35,932 bases of DNA from Microvirga vignae (lineage in GTDB: Bacteria > Pseudomonadota > Alphaproteobacteria > Rhizobiales > Beijerinckiaceae). The notes under the pieces were generated by a model. The model was not told where the DNA came from. It searched no databases and worked only from the letters and a program-made list of their open reading frames with translations. Every line of letters begins with the position of its first letter. The stretch's first letter is position 1. This document shows positions 1 to 8,257 of this stretch, one piece after another. The DNA is taken from NCBI RefSeq assembly GCF_001017175.1, contig NZ_LCYG01000088.1, positions 1-35,932 on the forward strand, given 5' to 3'. Both the position numbers and the translations under genes were made by a program.

Positions 1-433
1 CGAGTAAAACTTCTCATGCTCCCTTCCAAAGGGAAGCGAGGAGATGCTGGATGAGTGCCTCGTTCCATTGCCCCGATCAATGATCAAAAGAAATGGTTCA
101 ACTTCCGGAATGGGTCAAACACGGCCTTTAAGCGGGGCCGTGTAGAGGTCAGCTCATCGCACAGGTCCGGACATCCGGCCCACTTGCGCCTCGTGCGATG
201 AGAAGACCTTCTGAGCTCACACCATCGCTGAGCTGAGCCTTGGCTTAGCTGCAGTTTCTTGTCGACTGATCTGCGGTGATAAGGCTTTTTCGGTGCTACC
301 CTAGAGAGGCGCGTTATGTCACCCCTGTCTGTGCCCCAGGCTGGCGCTTGGTCGCGGGATTCAAGCACGAGCGCGAGCATTAGCATTGCGAGCTCTGCGG
401 CGCAGCACACCGATGGATACCATGTGATCCCGC
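1..433. other. Gene-free left edge
   Basis: I see no convincing gene here. A minus-strand reading frame spans most of the stretch but its composition (many R, S and C, no recognisable domain) and lack of a ribosome binding site look like chance. The stretch contains one copy of a 26-bp imperfect repeat (123-148) whose partner lies beyond the next gene. Confidence 0.5.
123..148. repeat. 26-bp imperfect direct repeat, copy A
   Basis: This sequence matches 1579-1604 at 22 of 26 positions in the same orientation. Both copies contain the core TTAAGCG followed by GGCCGT. The two copies bracket the minus-strand gene at 434-1459. They could be remnants of a mobile-element end or shared regulatory DNA; the sequence alone does not decide. 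Confidence 0.45.
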
Positions 434-1459
434 TCAGGTCTCGGAGTTAGCCCCGGGTTCCATGCGTCTCTCGGGGATCGGTTGCTGGTCCTCAGCGTGG
501 GGAATCCGCGCGGCGAGCACGCCCTCCACGTCATCGATGTCGACATCTGGGCGGATCGGGCGCTGCGGGAGCACCTTCGCCGTCGGGAGCACAACGCTGT
601 GCCAGCCCTCGCTCGGATCGCTACTCATCTGGCGCAGCTCGAATGCGGACGCGGCGACGAACGGGATGAGGGCGCGCGGTCCCGCGTTGACCGTGTCGAC
701 GCCGAACACCGCAAAGTAGTCAGGCTTCCACCAGTCTTCGGATCCGATGGTGAGCGTGAAGGCCCCTCCCTCGAGATCGGAGCGGCTGAACGGTGCTGCC
801 AAGTCGACAACGTAGAACGCAGCCGCACCGTGGCCTAGATCCCCCTGGGGGGTGGCCGGAAGCGTGTAGCTCAGGAACAGCCGCCCGGCGCCACCGCCTT
901 GAAGCGTGAGCGGTCCCACGGTTCCGGTCTCCTCCAAGTTGCCGCCCGGCCCGGCCGCGGCAGGGAACATCCCACCATACGCTTCTGTGGCGCTGATCAC
1001 GATCAGCCGCCGAGCGCGTGTTGCGTCCCTCCCGCGATCCACGGAAGGAACGAAGAGGATCCGCTCTCCTTTGTCCATGTGGCCACTGATCCACACTCCG
1101 CTCCCGGCCGGGGTCACCGGGCTGGCAAGGTCGAGGAACGCCGCCAGGGGAATCACCCGTTCGTCCCCGATGCGGTTGCCGGCGACGCCCCAGGCGATCA
1201 CGTGCTCGGGCGACCACGCATCGTCGCCGCTGGCCCACAGTTGGACGCTGAGGTCAGCTGAGTCGAGATTGACCTCGCGGACGTCGAAGCGCCAGACGGC
1301 GCCAGCGCCACGGGCCGTCCGAAAATCGCCACCGAACAACGGTTTCGTGAACACGATGTCGGGCCCGCGCTTTACTACAAGGACTGGGAGATTCTCTGTG
1401 TCGGCATTTGCGGTGTTGCGGGTACGGGTCGCCACGTACAGCTCGGCGAGGATCGGCAT
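434..1459 (-). CDS. Hypothetical protein with an internally duplicated beta-sandwich-like domain
   Basis: The function is not recognised. The protein (341 aa) reads as two similar halves. In the first half GDDAWSPEHVIAWGVAG is followed by an IPLAAFLDLA stretch; in the second half SEDWWKPDYFAVFGVD is followed by IPFVAASAFEL, and each half ends in a G/W-x-S/V-V strand-rich segment. This is what an ancient domain duplication looks like. The W-x-P-(E/D) then V/F-x-G pattern resembles beta-sandwich modules such as PLAT, but that assignment is only a guess. There is no signal peptide and the last 50 residues are charged and probably disordered. I chose the ATG at 1459 because GGGAGGG (1464-1470) sits 4 nt upstream; a start 63 nt further upstream is open but has no such site. 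It stands alone on its strand. Confidence 0.7.
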   Translation of the reverse strand: MPILAELYVATRTRNTANADTENLPVLVVKRGPDIVFTKPLFGGDFRTARGAGAVWRFDVREVNLDSADLSVQLWASGDDAWSPEHVIAWGVAGNRIGDERVIPLAAFLDLASPVTPAGSGVWISGHMDKGERILFVPSVDRGRDATRARRLIVISATEAYGGMFPAAAGPGGNLEETGTVGPLTLQGGGAGRLFLSYTLPATPQGDLGHGAAAFYVVDLAAPFSRSDLEGGAFTLTIGSEDWWKPDYFAVFGVDTVNAGPRALIPFVAASAFELRQMSSDPSEGWHSVVLPTAKVLPQRPIRPDVDIDDVEGVLAARIPHAEDQQPIPERRMEPGANSET

Positions 1460-1879
1460 CGGTCCCTCCCGTGACATGTTGTAGGCTTCGGCTGGTCCAA
1501 AGACGGACACCCGCCGGCGCACGCGAATTCATGCTGCGCGTACACATTATCTACGCTTAACGTGCGCTTTTCAAAAGTGGCCATTAAGCGTGGCCGTATT
1601 GAGGCTCGCCCGGCGCGCAAGTGGAGATATTCGGTCTAGGTCCGAGAAGAACCAGAAGCTGTCGTTTGGTCAGCGTCTTATTACTCTTCATCTCGGGGCT
1701 CCTATGGCGCGATGCTCCAAGCCCGGCAGCATACGGCCGGGCCCGATGCCAAATGGCACAAGGCAGCACCACCTTGTGGCAGCTGCATTCAAGGAATCTT
1801 TGCAGGTTTCGCCACATAAAAAACGAGAGACATGCCCAAACTGCTCAGGTTGCGAGCACAATTCCCTGATGAGGGCGCC
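1460..1879. other. Divergent intergenic region
   Basis: This 420-bp stretch separates the minus-strand duplicated-domain gene from the plus-strand GVxG-repeat gene and must carry both promoters. I see copy B of the 26-bp repeat (1579-1604) and no convincing gene. Two overlapping minus-strand and two plus-strand frames here have no ribosome binding site or recognisable domain. Confidence 0.5.
1579..1604. repeat. 26-bp imperfect direct repeat, copy B
   Basis: Partner of 123-148, 22 of 26 identical, same orientation. It is preceded by CTTTTCAAAAGTGGCC, which is partly palindromic and not present at copy A. Confidence 0.45.
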
Positions 1880-3133
1880 ATGTCTGGATCAGCAGAAAGC
1901 GATGAGGAGCTTGTTTCCGGCCGAGTTAACCGTTCCAACGATCAAACAACCATATGGGCCGAAAACAAGTTCACGACAGTCAACATCGGTCCCTTCGAGG
2001 TAGAATGGTTTCGGACCGAGTTTGGCGGTCCCGTCATATTCCTCGCCGAGGTCGCCAAGGACTCCGAGAACGAAGAAGGTGAGTTTCGCCCTTCAGCTCC
2101 ACTCGACGGCATCATGGGGGTGGGATGGAGTGCGGAACACGCCGGCCAGAGCGGCGGCACAGGAGTTATTGGAATAGGCGGTGCGGTTGGTGGCCGCGGC
2201 GTCTTTGGGAAAGGTGGTGAGGGCGGGCCTGGCGTTGTTGGAGACGCAGGCGGAGCTGCAACAGGCCTCATGGGATTCGGGGGGCCACGCTCAGGAACCG
2301 GGGTCTTTGGCCTTGGATCTGGTGGAGATCGGCTGCTGCGGCACGGTCGCGGCGGGACAGGCGTACACGGGGTCGGAGGACATGCGTTGCTGCAACCAGG
2401 GCCTGATGACGTTCCGCCCGGTGTCGGAGTCTTCGGCCAGGGAGGTCGGATCTTGGAGAGCAACCCCGACCGGATCTTGCTTGGAACGGGCGTTATCGGT
2501 GTTGGAGGAGATGCAGGTAACAAGGACATGCCAAGCGCGAACAATGCCGGAAGCGCTGGAGTTTTTGGGCAAGGTGCCGACGCTAAAATCAATACGATCG
2601 TCGATGGCAGCACCACAACGAGCGATGGTCCTGCGGAGCCAGGCGCTGGTGTGATCGGGCGAGGCGGGGTAGCGACAGGCGATAGGTTGCCTCCGGCAGC
2701 CGGTGTCATCGGTTTAGCTGGCGGTCATGACAAACCCAGTATTTGGGAGACGGGCAATACGGGCGTCTTTGGGCGCGGTCCAACCGGTGTTCGTGGAGTT
2801 GGCATCTCTGGCCATGGTGTCGGTGGAAAGTCCGATACTGACCGGGGTGGCGTTTTCTCGTCGGACGAAGTTGCCCAGATGCAGCTCATCCCAAAACGGA
2901 TCGGGACAAGGCTGCCAGAAGGCTCTTCTGTGACACCAGTCGGGATTTCGGGCAGCGCACTCCAGCAAGGTGTAGTGTCTCTTCCCAAGAATGGCCAAGG
3001 CGGTGACCTGATGGCATTGATGGATGACAGCCGCATCTGCACGTTGTGGTTCTGCGTGAGAAGCGGTGATGGATCGGCGCCAGCGCGATGGGCGCAAGTC
3101 CTGATGGGCCCATCCTTCGACGGACAAGCCTAG
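1880..3133 (+). CDS. GVxGxG tandem-repeat protein
   Basis: No function is recognised. The N-terminal 80 residues are non-repetitive and acidic. The middle of the protein (about residues 85-330) is a string of roughly a dozen units built on G-V-(I/F/V)-G-x-G-G, for example GVIGIGG, GVFGKGG, GVFGQGG and GVIGRGG, each followed by a variable linker of 8 to 20 residues. Such regularity suggests an elongated beta-roll or beta-helix like those in tail-fibre and surface proteins (inference). The last 70 residues are again non-repetitive, with a conserved-looking hydrophobic segment VSLPKNGQGGDLMAL and a C/W-containing strand. There is no signal peptide or membrane segment. The ATG at 1880 has GAGGG 4 nt upstream; an in-frame ATG at 1832 with a poorer site would add 16 residues. 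The repeats also create a long proline-rich open frame on the other strand, which is a shadow. Confidence 0.75.
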   Translation: MSGSAESDEELVSGRVNRSNDQTTIWAENKFTTVNIGPFEVEWFRTEFGGPVIFLAEVAKDSENEEGEFRPSAPLDGIMGVGWSAEHAGQSGGTGVIGIGGAVGGRGVFGKGGEGGPGVVGDAGGAATGLMGFGGPRSGTGVFGLGSGGDRLLRHGRGGTGVHGVGGHALLQPGPDDVPPGVGVFGQGGRILESNPDRILLGTGVIGVGGDAGNKDMPSANNAGSAGVFGQGADAKINTIVDGSTTTSDGPAEPGAGVIGRGGVATGDRLPPAAGVIGLAGGHDKPSIWETGNTGVFGRGPTGVRGVGISGHGVGGKSDTDRGGVFSSDEVAQMQLIPKRIGTRLPEGSSVTPVGISGSALQQGVVSLPKNGQGGDLMALMDDSRICTLWFCVRSGDGSAPARWAQVLMGPSFDGQA

Positions 3134-3555
3134 GCGCCTCGTGCAATTCCCGCAATTTAGGCAGCAGATACCATTTAGCTCACGGTGATCAGGAGCTCCT
3201 TAACTCCAGCAACCACACTTGTACGCTACAGCGCACGCCCCTCGGCTAATTCCGGTTAGCTACGAAGTGCCTCGAAAGCGGTTGCCCGATCTCCAGGGAA
3301 CAAGCTGCCCCTGAGTGTCCATGGCTGCACCGGCTTCAGGAATATCCGCAGAGGGTCAACCTGGGTCATAGAGCTAGCGCCTATGAAGGTCCGCCCACCG
3401 CAATGCGATGGACATTCGACTCACATTCGCTTGGTGCCATTAGTTGAAATTCGTGGCGGTTGATTGGGTCGCAGACGGACCAATCAGAGGACACAGGCGC
3501 AAGATCCAAGATTGCGGCATGAGGAGGGCCAGCCGCACCAATCAGTCGGCTCCTG
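3134..3555. other. Gene-free region
   Basis: This stretch lies between the 3' ends of the GVxG-repeat gene and the histidine kinase gene. I see no gene and no clear terminator with a T-run on either strand. Short frames on both strands lack ribosome binding sites. Confidence 0.5.
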
Positions 3556-5577
3556 TTACTGCAACACCCTGTTGGAGGGGAGCTCAATGGTGCATTGCAG
3601 CCCGCCCGGCTTGAACGTCAGCGTCGTTGTTCCCCGGAACTGGTAGGGCAAGGTCTGCGTCAGCAGTTCGGTCCCGAAGCCGCTGCGCCGGGGCGCTAGC
3701 GACAGCACCGGCACTCCCGTCTCCGACCACTCGATCCGTAGCCGCTGGCCGCCATTCTGGTCCTCCAGGCGCCAGGCCACCGTCACGTGCCCTTTCGGGC
3801 TCGACAGCGCCCCATACTTGACCGCGTTGGTCGCCAGCTCGTGGATGGCCAGCCCCACGGTCTCGGCCGCCTTGGGCTGGAGGCGAATGGTGGGTCCTGA
3901 CAGGCTGAACTGCTCGCCCTCCCGAGCCGCGCATGTAAGCAACTCCTCGGCCACCATGGACGACAGATCAATCCCGGCGCAGGGGTCGCGCGTCACGGCT
4001 CCCTGCACACGGGCGAACGCATCGAGCCGGCCGTCCAAGTGCATGGCGTAATCCTCCACTGTCTCGCTGGTCTCCGCCGTCTGGCGCGCGATGGAGCGGA
4101 TGACCGCGAGGGTGTTCCGCACACGGTGCTGCAACTCGGCCAGCAGCAGCCGCGCTTGGCTCTCGCTCTCGCGCAAGGCCACCTCAGCACGGACCTGTGC
4201 GATGGCCTCCGCAGCCAGACGGGCATAGATATCGGTGAGTCTCATATCGAGTTCAGACAAGCGGTGCGGCTGGCGAAAGTGGGTCGAGAGCATGCCGAGC
4301 GTCTCGCCGGTGGGCGTGAACAGCGGCGTTGACTGCACGGCCCGGTAGCCGGCCTCACGCGCGGCCTGAAGGCTCGGCGCGTAGGCGGGCTCCGTCTCCA
4401 CATCCTCGATCATCACCCGCTCCCGGCGGGCCAGGGCCATGCCGCAGGCCGAGCCCTCTGCGACATCGACCTCGGCAAAGTGGTCGAGAAACGGCTTCTG
4501 GAAGCCGCGCTGGGCGGCGATGCGCAGCGTCCTGGTCTTGTCATCGAAAAGCTGGATGTTGCCGAAGTCTGCGCCGTGCAACTCAATCGCGGCCTCCAGG
4601 ATCGCATCGAGCACCGCCTGAAGCCCGGCCCCGTTGACCACCTGCCGGCTCACGTCGTGCAGCCGCGTCATTGCCTTCAGCTCGGTCGCGAGCGCCTGTT
4701 CCGCCTGCTTGCGGGCGGTGATGTCGAGCACGAACTCGAAGATGGTGCTATCCGGCAGCATCTTGGCCGCAAACAGCCCGCACCAGCGCGAGCCGTTCTT
4801 GCGCAGGTACTCCTTCTCGTACGGCTTGCTCTGCCCATTCTCTTTCAGCTCCGCAACAGCCTGCTCGGAAGCCTCCATCCATTCCGGCGGGGTCAGCCCC
4901 TGCCAGGTGAGACGCCCCGCCTCCAGATCCGCCCGGCTGTAGCCGCCCATGGCCAGGAAGGCATCGTTGGCCTCGATGATCGGGCCTTCAAGGGCAAGAC
5001 GGATCACGCCAACGGTTTCGATCTCCAGCGCTGCCCGCAGGCGCGCGTCGCTCTCGCGCAACGCCTGCTCCGCCCGCGTCAGCTCGGCTTCGGCTCTGAC
5101 GTGGTGCGTCGTCTCGGACGCGGTCGTGAGAATGCCCACGACCGCCCCGCTGTCGTCGCGGAGCGGGATCAAGGAGGTCGTGGAGCAGATCTCCTCCGGA
5201 TCACCATCGCGGGTGTCGATCCAAGGATGGTTCGCCAGGACGACGGTTTCGCCGGCGAGCACACGCGCGTTGAGCGGCTCACTCTCCGGCCAGATCTCAA
5301 CCCAGCACTCACGGGCAGGCTGTCCCAAACTGGCGGGGTGCTTGGTTCCGAAATATGGCCGGAAGGCATCGTTGTAGATCTGGACGAGGTCCGGACCCCA
5401 CAGCAGGTTCATCGGCATCGGCGAGGCGAGCACAAGATCGACAGTGGCCTTCAGGCTCTGCGGCCAGGCCTTCAGGGGGCCGAGCGATGTCTGAGACCAG
5501 TCGAACGCGCGAATCCTCTCGCCCATCTCGCCGCCGATAGGCCAGGAAGCCTGATGGGGCTCGCTTGTCTGAAGCAC
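3556..5577 (-). CDS. PAS-PAS-GAF HWE-family sensor histidine kinase
   Basis: This is a soluble sensor kinase; no membrane segment is visible. From a GTG start it has 673 residues: a first PAS-like domain (about 40-160), a second PAS (176-296, ending in a DITARKQAE linker), a GAF domain (316-466) and a kinase core. The phosphoacceptor is His484 in LQHRVRNTLAVIRSIARQT, the N-box is HELATNAVKYG with Asn583, and IEWSE supplies the W-x-E of the HWE family (Trp617). HWE kinases in this group usually signal to single receiver proteins, three of which are encoded nearby. I chose the GTG at 5577 because GAGGAGG (5586-5592) lies 8 nt before it and it begins 22 nt after the end of the upstream crp-like gene. 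An ATG at 5679 has no ribosome binding site and would overlap that gene by 80 nt; an ATG at 5526 is also possible. Confidence 0.9.
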   Translation of the reverse strand: MLQTSEPHQASWPIGGEMGERIRAFDWSQTSLGPLKAWPQSLKATVDLVLASPMPMNLLWGPDLVQIYNDAFRPYFGTKHPASLGQPARECWVEIWPESEPLNARVLAGETVVLANHPWIDTRDGDPEEICSTTSLIPLRDDSGAVVGILTTASETTHHVRAEAELTRAEQALRESDARLRAALEIETVGVIRLALEGPIIEANDAFLAMGGYSRADLEAGRLTWQGLTPPEWMEASEQAVAELKENGQSKPYEKEYLRKNGSRWCGLFAAKMLPDSTIFEFVLDITARKQAEQALATELKAMTRLHDVSRQVVNGAGLQAVLDAILEAAIELHGADFGNIQLFDDKTRTLRIAAQRGFQKPFLDHFAEVDVAEGSACGMALARRERVMIEDVETEPAYAPSLQAAREAGYRAVQSTPLFTPTGETLGMLSTHFRQPHRLSELDMRLTDIYARLAAEAIAQVRAEVALRESESQARLLLAELQHRVRNTLAVIRSIARQTAETSETVEDYAMHLDGRLDAFARVQGAVTRDPCAGIDLSSMVAEELLTCAAREGEQFSLSGPTIRLQPKAAETVGLAIHELATNAVKYGALSSPKGHVTVAWRLEDQNGGQRLRIEWSETGVPVLSLAPRRSGFGTELLTQTLPYQFRGTTTLTFKPGGLQCTIELPSNRVLQ

Positions 5578-5599
5578 TGTGCCGGCCTCCTCGCCCAAT

Positions 5600-6379
5600 T
5601 CAAGCCCCGCGGGACCGTTGGCCCGCAGAGCCGATTTCGCCGTTACGGGCATCCAGTGCGCTGCCTTCGTGATCCCCATGCAGATAGTTCAGGTTGAACA
5701 CGGAGGCGGTCTCAAGCGCCTCCAGATCGGGAATGATCAAGTGCTTGCCGTGGAGCTCGATCAACCCCTCGCCCCGCAGCTCTTGGAGGGTGCGGTTGAC
5801 ATGAACTGTCGTCAGCCCGGTGGCGTCGGCGAGTTCGGTCTGGGTGACGGGGAACTCGCAGGCGTTGCCCTGCGTCAGCCCCACGGCTCTCAGGCGCAGG
5901 AACAGCTCACATAGGAGATGGCCCAAGCGCTCAAAGGCTGAGCGCTGGCCCAGATTGACGGTCCACTCGCGCTGGATCGCCACGGTTACCAGCGCGTCCC
6001 ACCAGAGCGCTTCGGTGATCCGCGGGTGGTCGGACATGATGTTCCGCAGCGTCTCGCGAGAGATCTCGGCGAAGGTGATCGGGGTCAGGGCTCCGATGGA
6101 GTGGTCCATCGCGCGCAGGACGAACACGTGCAGGTCACACAGATCGCCCGGGACAAAGAAGGCAATGATCTGGCGGCGCCCGTCAGGCAGCATCTTGTAG
6201 CGGCAGGCCCAGCCTTTCAGGATCAGGTTCACGCACGTGGGCTTGTCGCCCTCCTGGATGATATCCTCGCGGGCGCCTCGCACCCACACCCGCCCACGCG
6301 CAACATCCGCCAGCACCTGCTTGTCCTCGGGTGAGAGCTTGGTGAACTGCTCGAGTTTGTTGATGAGGAGATTGTGCAT
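5600..6379 (-). CDS. Crp/Fnr-family transcriptional regulator
   Basis: A DNA-binding regulator of 259 residues. Residues 20-120 form the cyclic-nucleotide-binding-like beta-barrel (IIQEGDKPTCVNLILKGWA, then FFVPGDLCDLH), a long helix follows, and residues 175-215 form a winged helix-turn-helix with VTQTELADATGLTTVHVNRTL and GLIELHGKHLII. There is no FNR-type N-terminal cysteine cluster, so an oxygen-sensing Fe-S centre is unlikely; the ligand is unknown. This subtype is common beside HWE kinases in Methylobacterium-like genomes. The ATG at 6379 has GGAGGAG 4 nt upstream; an upstream ATG at 6427 has none. The kinase gene follows 22 nt downstream, so the two probably form an operon. The last 25 residues extend past the usual family end. 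Confidence 0.88.
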   Translation of the reverse strand: MHNLLINKLEQFTKLSPEDKQVLADVARGRVWVRGAREDIIQEGDKPTCVNLILKGWACRYKMLPDGRRQIIAFFVPGDLCDLHVFVLRAMDHSIGALTPITFAEISRETLRNIMSDHPRITEALWWDALVTVAIQREWTVNLGQRSAFERLGHLLCELFLRLRAVGLTQGNACEFPVTQTELADATGLTTVHVNRTLQELRGEGLIELHGKHLIIPDLEALETASVFNLNYLHGDHEGSALDARNGEIGSAGQRSRGA

Positions 6380-6516
6380 GGGCTCCTCCGCTTGGGTCGG
6401 CGCCCTGTCGGAGAAATCCGACAGCACGGCCGCAGAACCTGTGCTACTGTGGGCGCGACCGCTGCTAGCTTACTCCTGCCCGAAGCCCCTGACGAGGCAT
6501 AGATTAGGGGAGAGGG

Positions 6517-6885
6517 ATGACCGCTCCACCCCGTGGCGCTCTGGCGAACCGCCGGGTGCTGATTGCCGAGGATGAGTATTTCATCGCCCGCGACATCGCC
6601 CGGGCGCTGCACGCGCTCGGAGCGGAGGTGGTCGGGCCGGTGGCGTCCCGGGATGAGGTGCAGGCGATCCTGGCCACGGGCGAGCGCCTCGATGCCGCCA
6701 TTCTCGACATCAACCTGAACGGCGAGATGGTTGCTCGGCACGCCAACCAAACCAATGGCGCAGGCTCATTTCCGAGTGTCCGCCTTGCCGAGTGCCGGAT
6801 CTTCGGACTTCGGCTCGGACTGCTCCTGCGATGTCTCGTTCAGCTCGCGCTCCGCCCTATACCAGTGATCCTGCGGATCGCCTGA
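6517..6885 (+). CDS. Response-regulator receiver, truncated at the C-terminus
   Basis: Residues 13-75 are a good receiver half: RRVLIAEDEYFIARDIARAL with the acidic pocket, then AAILDINLNGE with the phosphorylatable Asp. From about position 6735 the frame stops resembling a receiver: the Thr/Ser strand and the Lys-Pro strand are missing and the tail (ARHANQTNGAGSF onward) is unlike any family. It also runs over the 3' end of the convergent DUF2934 gene. The simplest reading is a deletion that fused a receiver gene to unrelated DNA, leaving an open but probably non-functional frame. The start has an excellent GGGGAGAGGG site 1-10 nt upstream. It is divergent from the crp-like gene. Confidence 0.7.
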   Translation: MTAPPRGALANRRVLIAEDEYFIARDIARALHALGAEVVGPVASRDEVQAILATGERLDAAILDINLNGEMVARHANQTNGAGSFPSVRLAECRIFGLRLGLLLRCLVQLALRPIPVILRIA

Positions 6886-7053
6886 GCGGCCCTCTCCCTC
6901 CCAGATCTCATAGGCGCGCTGGCGGATCCGCTCCTCGCCTGCGCTCACCTGCCCCTCCTGACGGGCCTCGCCTCCCGGATCGTCAAAGATCTGACGACCA
7001 AGATCGAGACCAATGCGCGGCGTCGCATCCGGACCGGTTTTTTCCTGGGTCAT
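6766..7053 (-). CDS. DUF2934 domain protein
   Basis: A small hydrophilic protein of 95 residues. The DUF2934 signature is at about residues 41-68: ERIRQRAYEIWEGEGRSG, then DHWYRAERE. The family is widespread in Rhizobiales and its function is unknown. The C-terminus is charged and glutamine-rich. The ATG at 7053 has CAGGAG 6 nt upstream, which decides against a much longer frame that begins within the next gene. Its 3' end overlaps the tail of the truncated receiver frame on the opposite strand. Confidence 0.85.
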   Translation of the reverse strand: MTQEKTGPDATPRIGLDLGRQIFDDPGGEARQEGQVSAGEERIRQRAYEIWEGEGRSGDPQDHWYRAERELNETSQEQSEPKSEDPALGKADTRK

Positions 7054-7210
7054 GGTGGCTCCTGTCCTGCGAGTTCGAGTGTCAATGTCCGGGTGCGGGA
7101 ACCTGTTTCCTCCCAGGCCCGGGGAGCCTTGCCCAATACGTGAAGGGCCGCGATCCCACTGATGACCGGCAGAAGACCCAGGTTCGCTGACTTCCTGTCC
7201 GGGATCTCCT

Positions 7211-8047
7211 CTATCGCGTCTCCAGCACCTGAGCTGCGGCCTCGGCCAGCCGCCGGTGCGCCTGCGTGGTTGGATGAATGTCGTCCCAGAACAGATATCC
7301 CTCGCACGGCCGGCGCTGACCACAGGGGGTGGTGATATCGACAAAGCCCGCTGCGGCCGGATCGGCGCTCACCCGCTCCGCCAGCTGCCAGACGTCGAGA
7401 CGGTACAGCCGCAGGCCAGTATGGCCTGCAAAGCCGGAGAGCTCCTGATCGAGAGCGCGGTTGAAACGCTCGGCCAGCTTGTTCGCCGCCTCAACAGCCT
7501 GGCGACCCTGGGCCCGCACCGCCGGCGTGATCCCGATGGCCGGAAGATTGGGCACGAGAATGTCGGTCGCCCCCCGACGCGCCAGATCGGCCACGATGCT
7601 CCTCAGGGAGGCGACGGCGGTATCCACCATCGCGACCGCCTGAGGCTGACCCAGGGCTGCCAGAAGATCGTTGCCTCCGCCATAGACGATGTGAAGGGTG
7701 CGCCGTTGTGGGCGGGATGCTCGGAGATAAGAGCGCGCCTGTGCCCGCAGGCTGGTCGTGCCGGAGCGGGGATCAAGACGAGCCCCGCCGACCGCAAAGT
7801 TTGACCCGCCGGTCCGGCTCGGCTTGAGCGTTACTCCGAACCTTGTGGCCAGGTGCTCGACCCAGACCGGTCCATTCGAGGCGCGCCCCGCGTTGCCGTT
7901 ATCCGACAGGCTGTCACCAAAGACCACGACATGATCGAAAGCCGGAAAGGCTTGGGCGGATAAGTTCATGAGGGCTGATGCTGCAACGATGATAAGAGAA
8001 CGGATTAGGCCGGGCAGGTTGCTACTCCAGGGCAGTCGTGACGTCAT
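7211..8047 (-). CDS. Secreted SGNH/GDSL-family lipase or esterase
   Basis: An exported hydrolase of 278 residues. The N-terminus is a signal peptide: arginine, then a hydrophobic core LIRSLIIVAASALMNL and a likely cut after AQA near residue 32. The blocks of the SGNH fold follow: VVFGDSLSDNGN with the nucleophile Ser, GGSNFAVGGARL with the oxyanion Gly, YGGGNDLL with the block III Asn, and near the C-terminus DDIHPTTQAH with the catalytic Asp and His. All catalytic residues are present. The substrate is probably a short acyl ester (family knowledge). I start at the ATG at 8047 because it begins the signal peptide; an upstream ATG at 8152 would bury it. The gene is 157 nt upstream of the DUF2934 gene on the same strand. 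Confidence 0.88.
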   Translation of the reverse strand: MTSRLPWSSNLPGLIRSLIIVAASALMNLSAQAFPAFDHVVVFGDSLSDNGNAGRASNGPVWVEHLATRFGVTLKPSRTGGSNFAVGGARLDPRSGTTSLRAQARSYLRASRPQRRTLHIVYGGGNDLLAALGQPQAVAMVDTAVASLRSIVADLARRGATDILVPNLPAIGITPAVRAQGRQAVEAANKLAERFNRALDQELSGFAGHTGLRLYRLDVWQLAERVSADPAAAGFVDITTPCGQRRPCEGYLFWDDIHPTTQAHRRLAEAAAQVLETR

Positions 8048-8257
8048 GCTGCCGCCCTGCCCTTCCGCGTTCAGATCCCTACCTGCGCCGGCTGAGGCCC
8101 AATCGCTTGCCGAGAGCAATGATATGCCAACGATCCCGGTCAGGGTCGCCAACTCGGCGCTCCTGACGCGCCCGCGGTCGGGAAGCCCGCACCCACCGCG
8201 AACACGAACACCCTCGCACGATACCGAGGTCTCATGTGTTGACAGCAGGCGACCTCC

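Noticed and set aside
84..410. A minus-strand gene of 108 codons at the left edge
   Set aside because: It has low coding character, many rare residues for a small protein and no ribosome binding site.
1942..2709. A 255-codon open frame on the minus strand, very rich in proline
   Set aside because: It is the mirror of the GVxGxG repeats: codons for G, V and G read backwards give P, T and P. It has no ribosome binding site.
2160..2830. A CRISPR array or DNA tandem repeat
   Set aside because: The periodicity is at protein level, with irregular spacing and variable codons, and no identical DNA repeats.
4480..5697. A 405-codon plus-strand frame antisense to the histidine kinase
   Set aside because: High-GC shadow of a well-supported gene; it has no recognisable domain.
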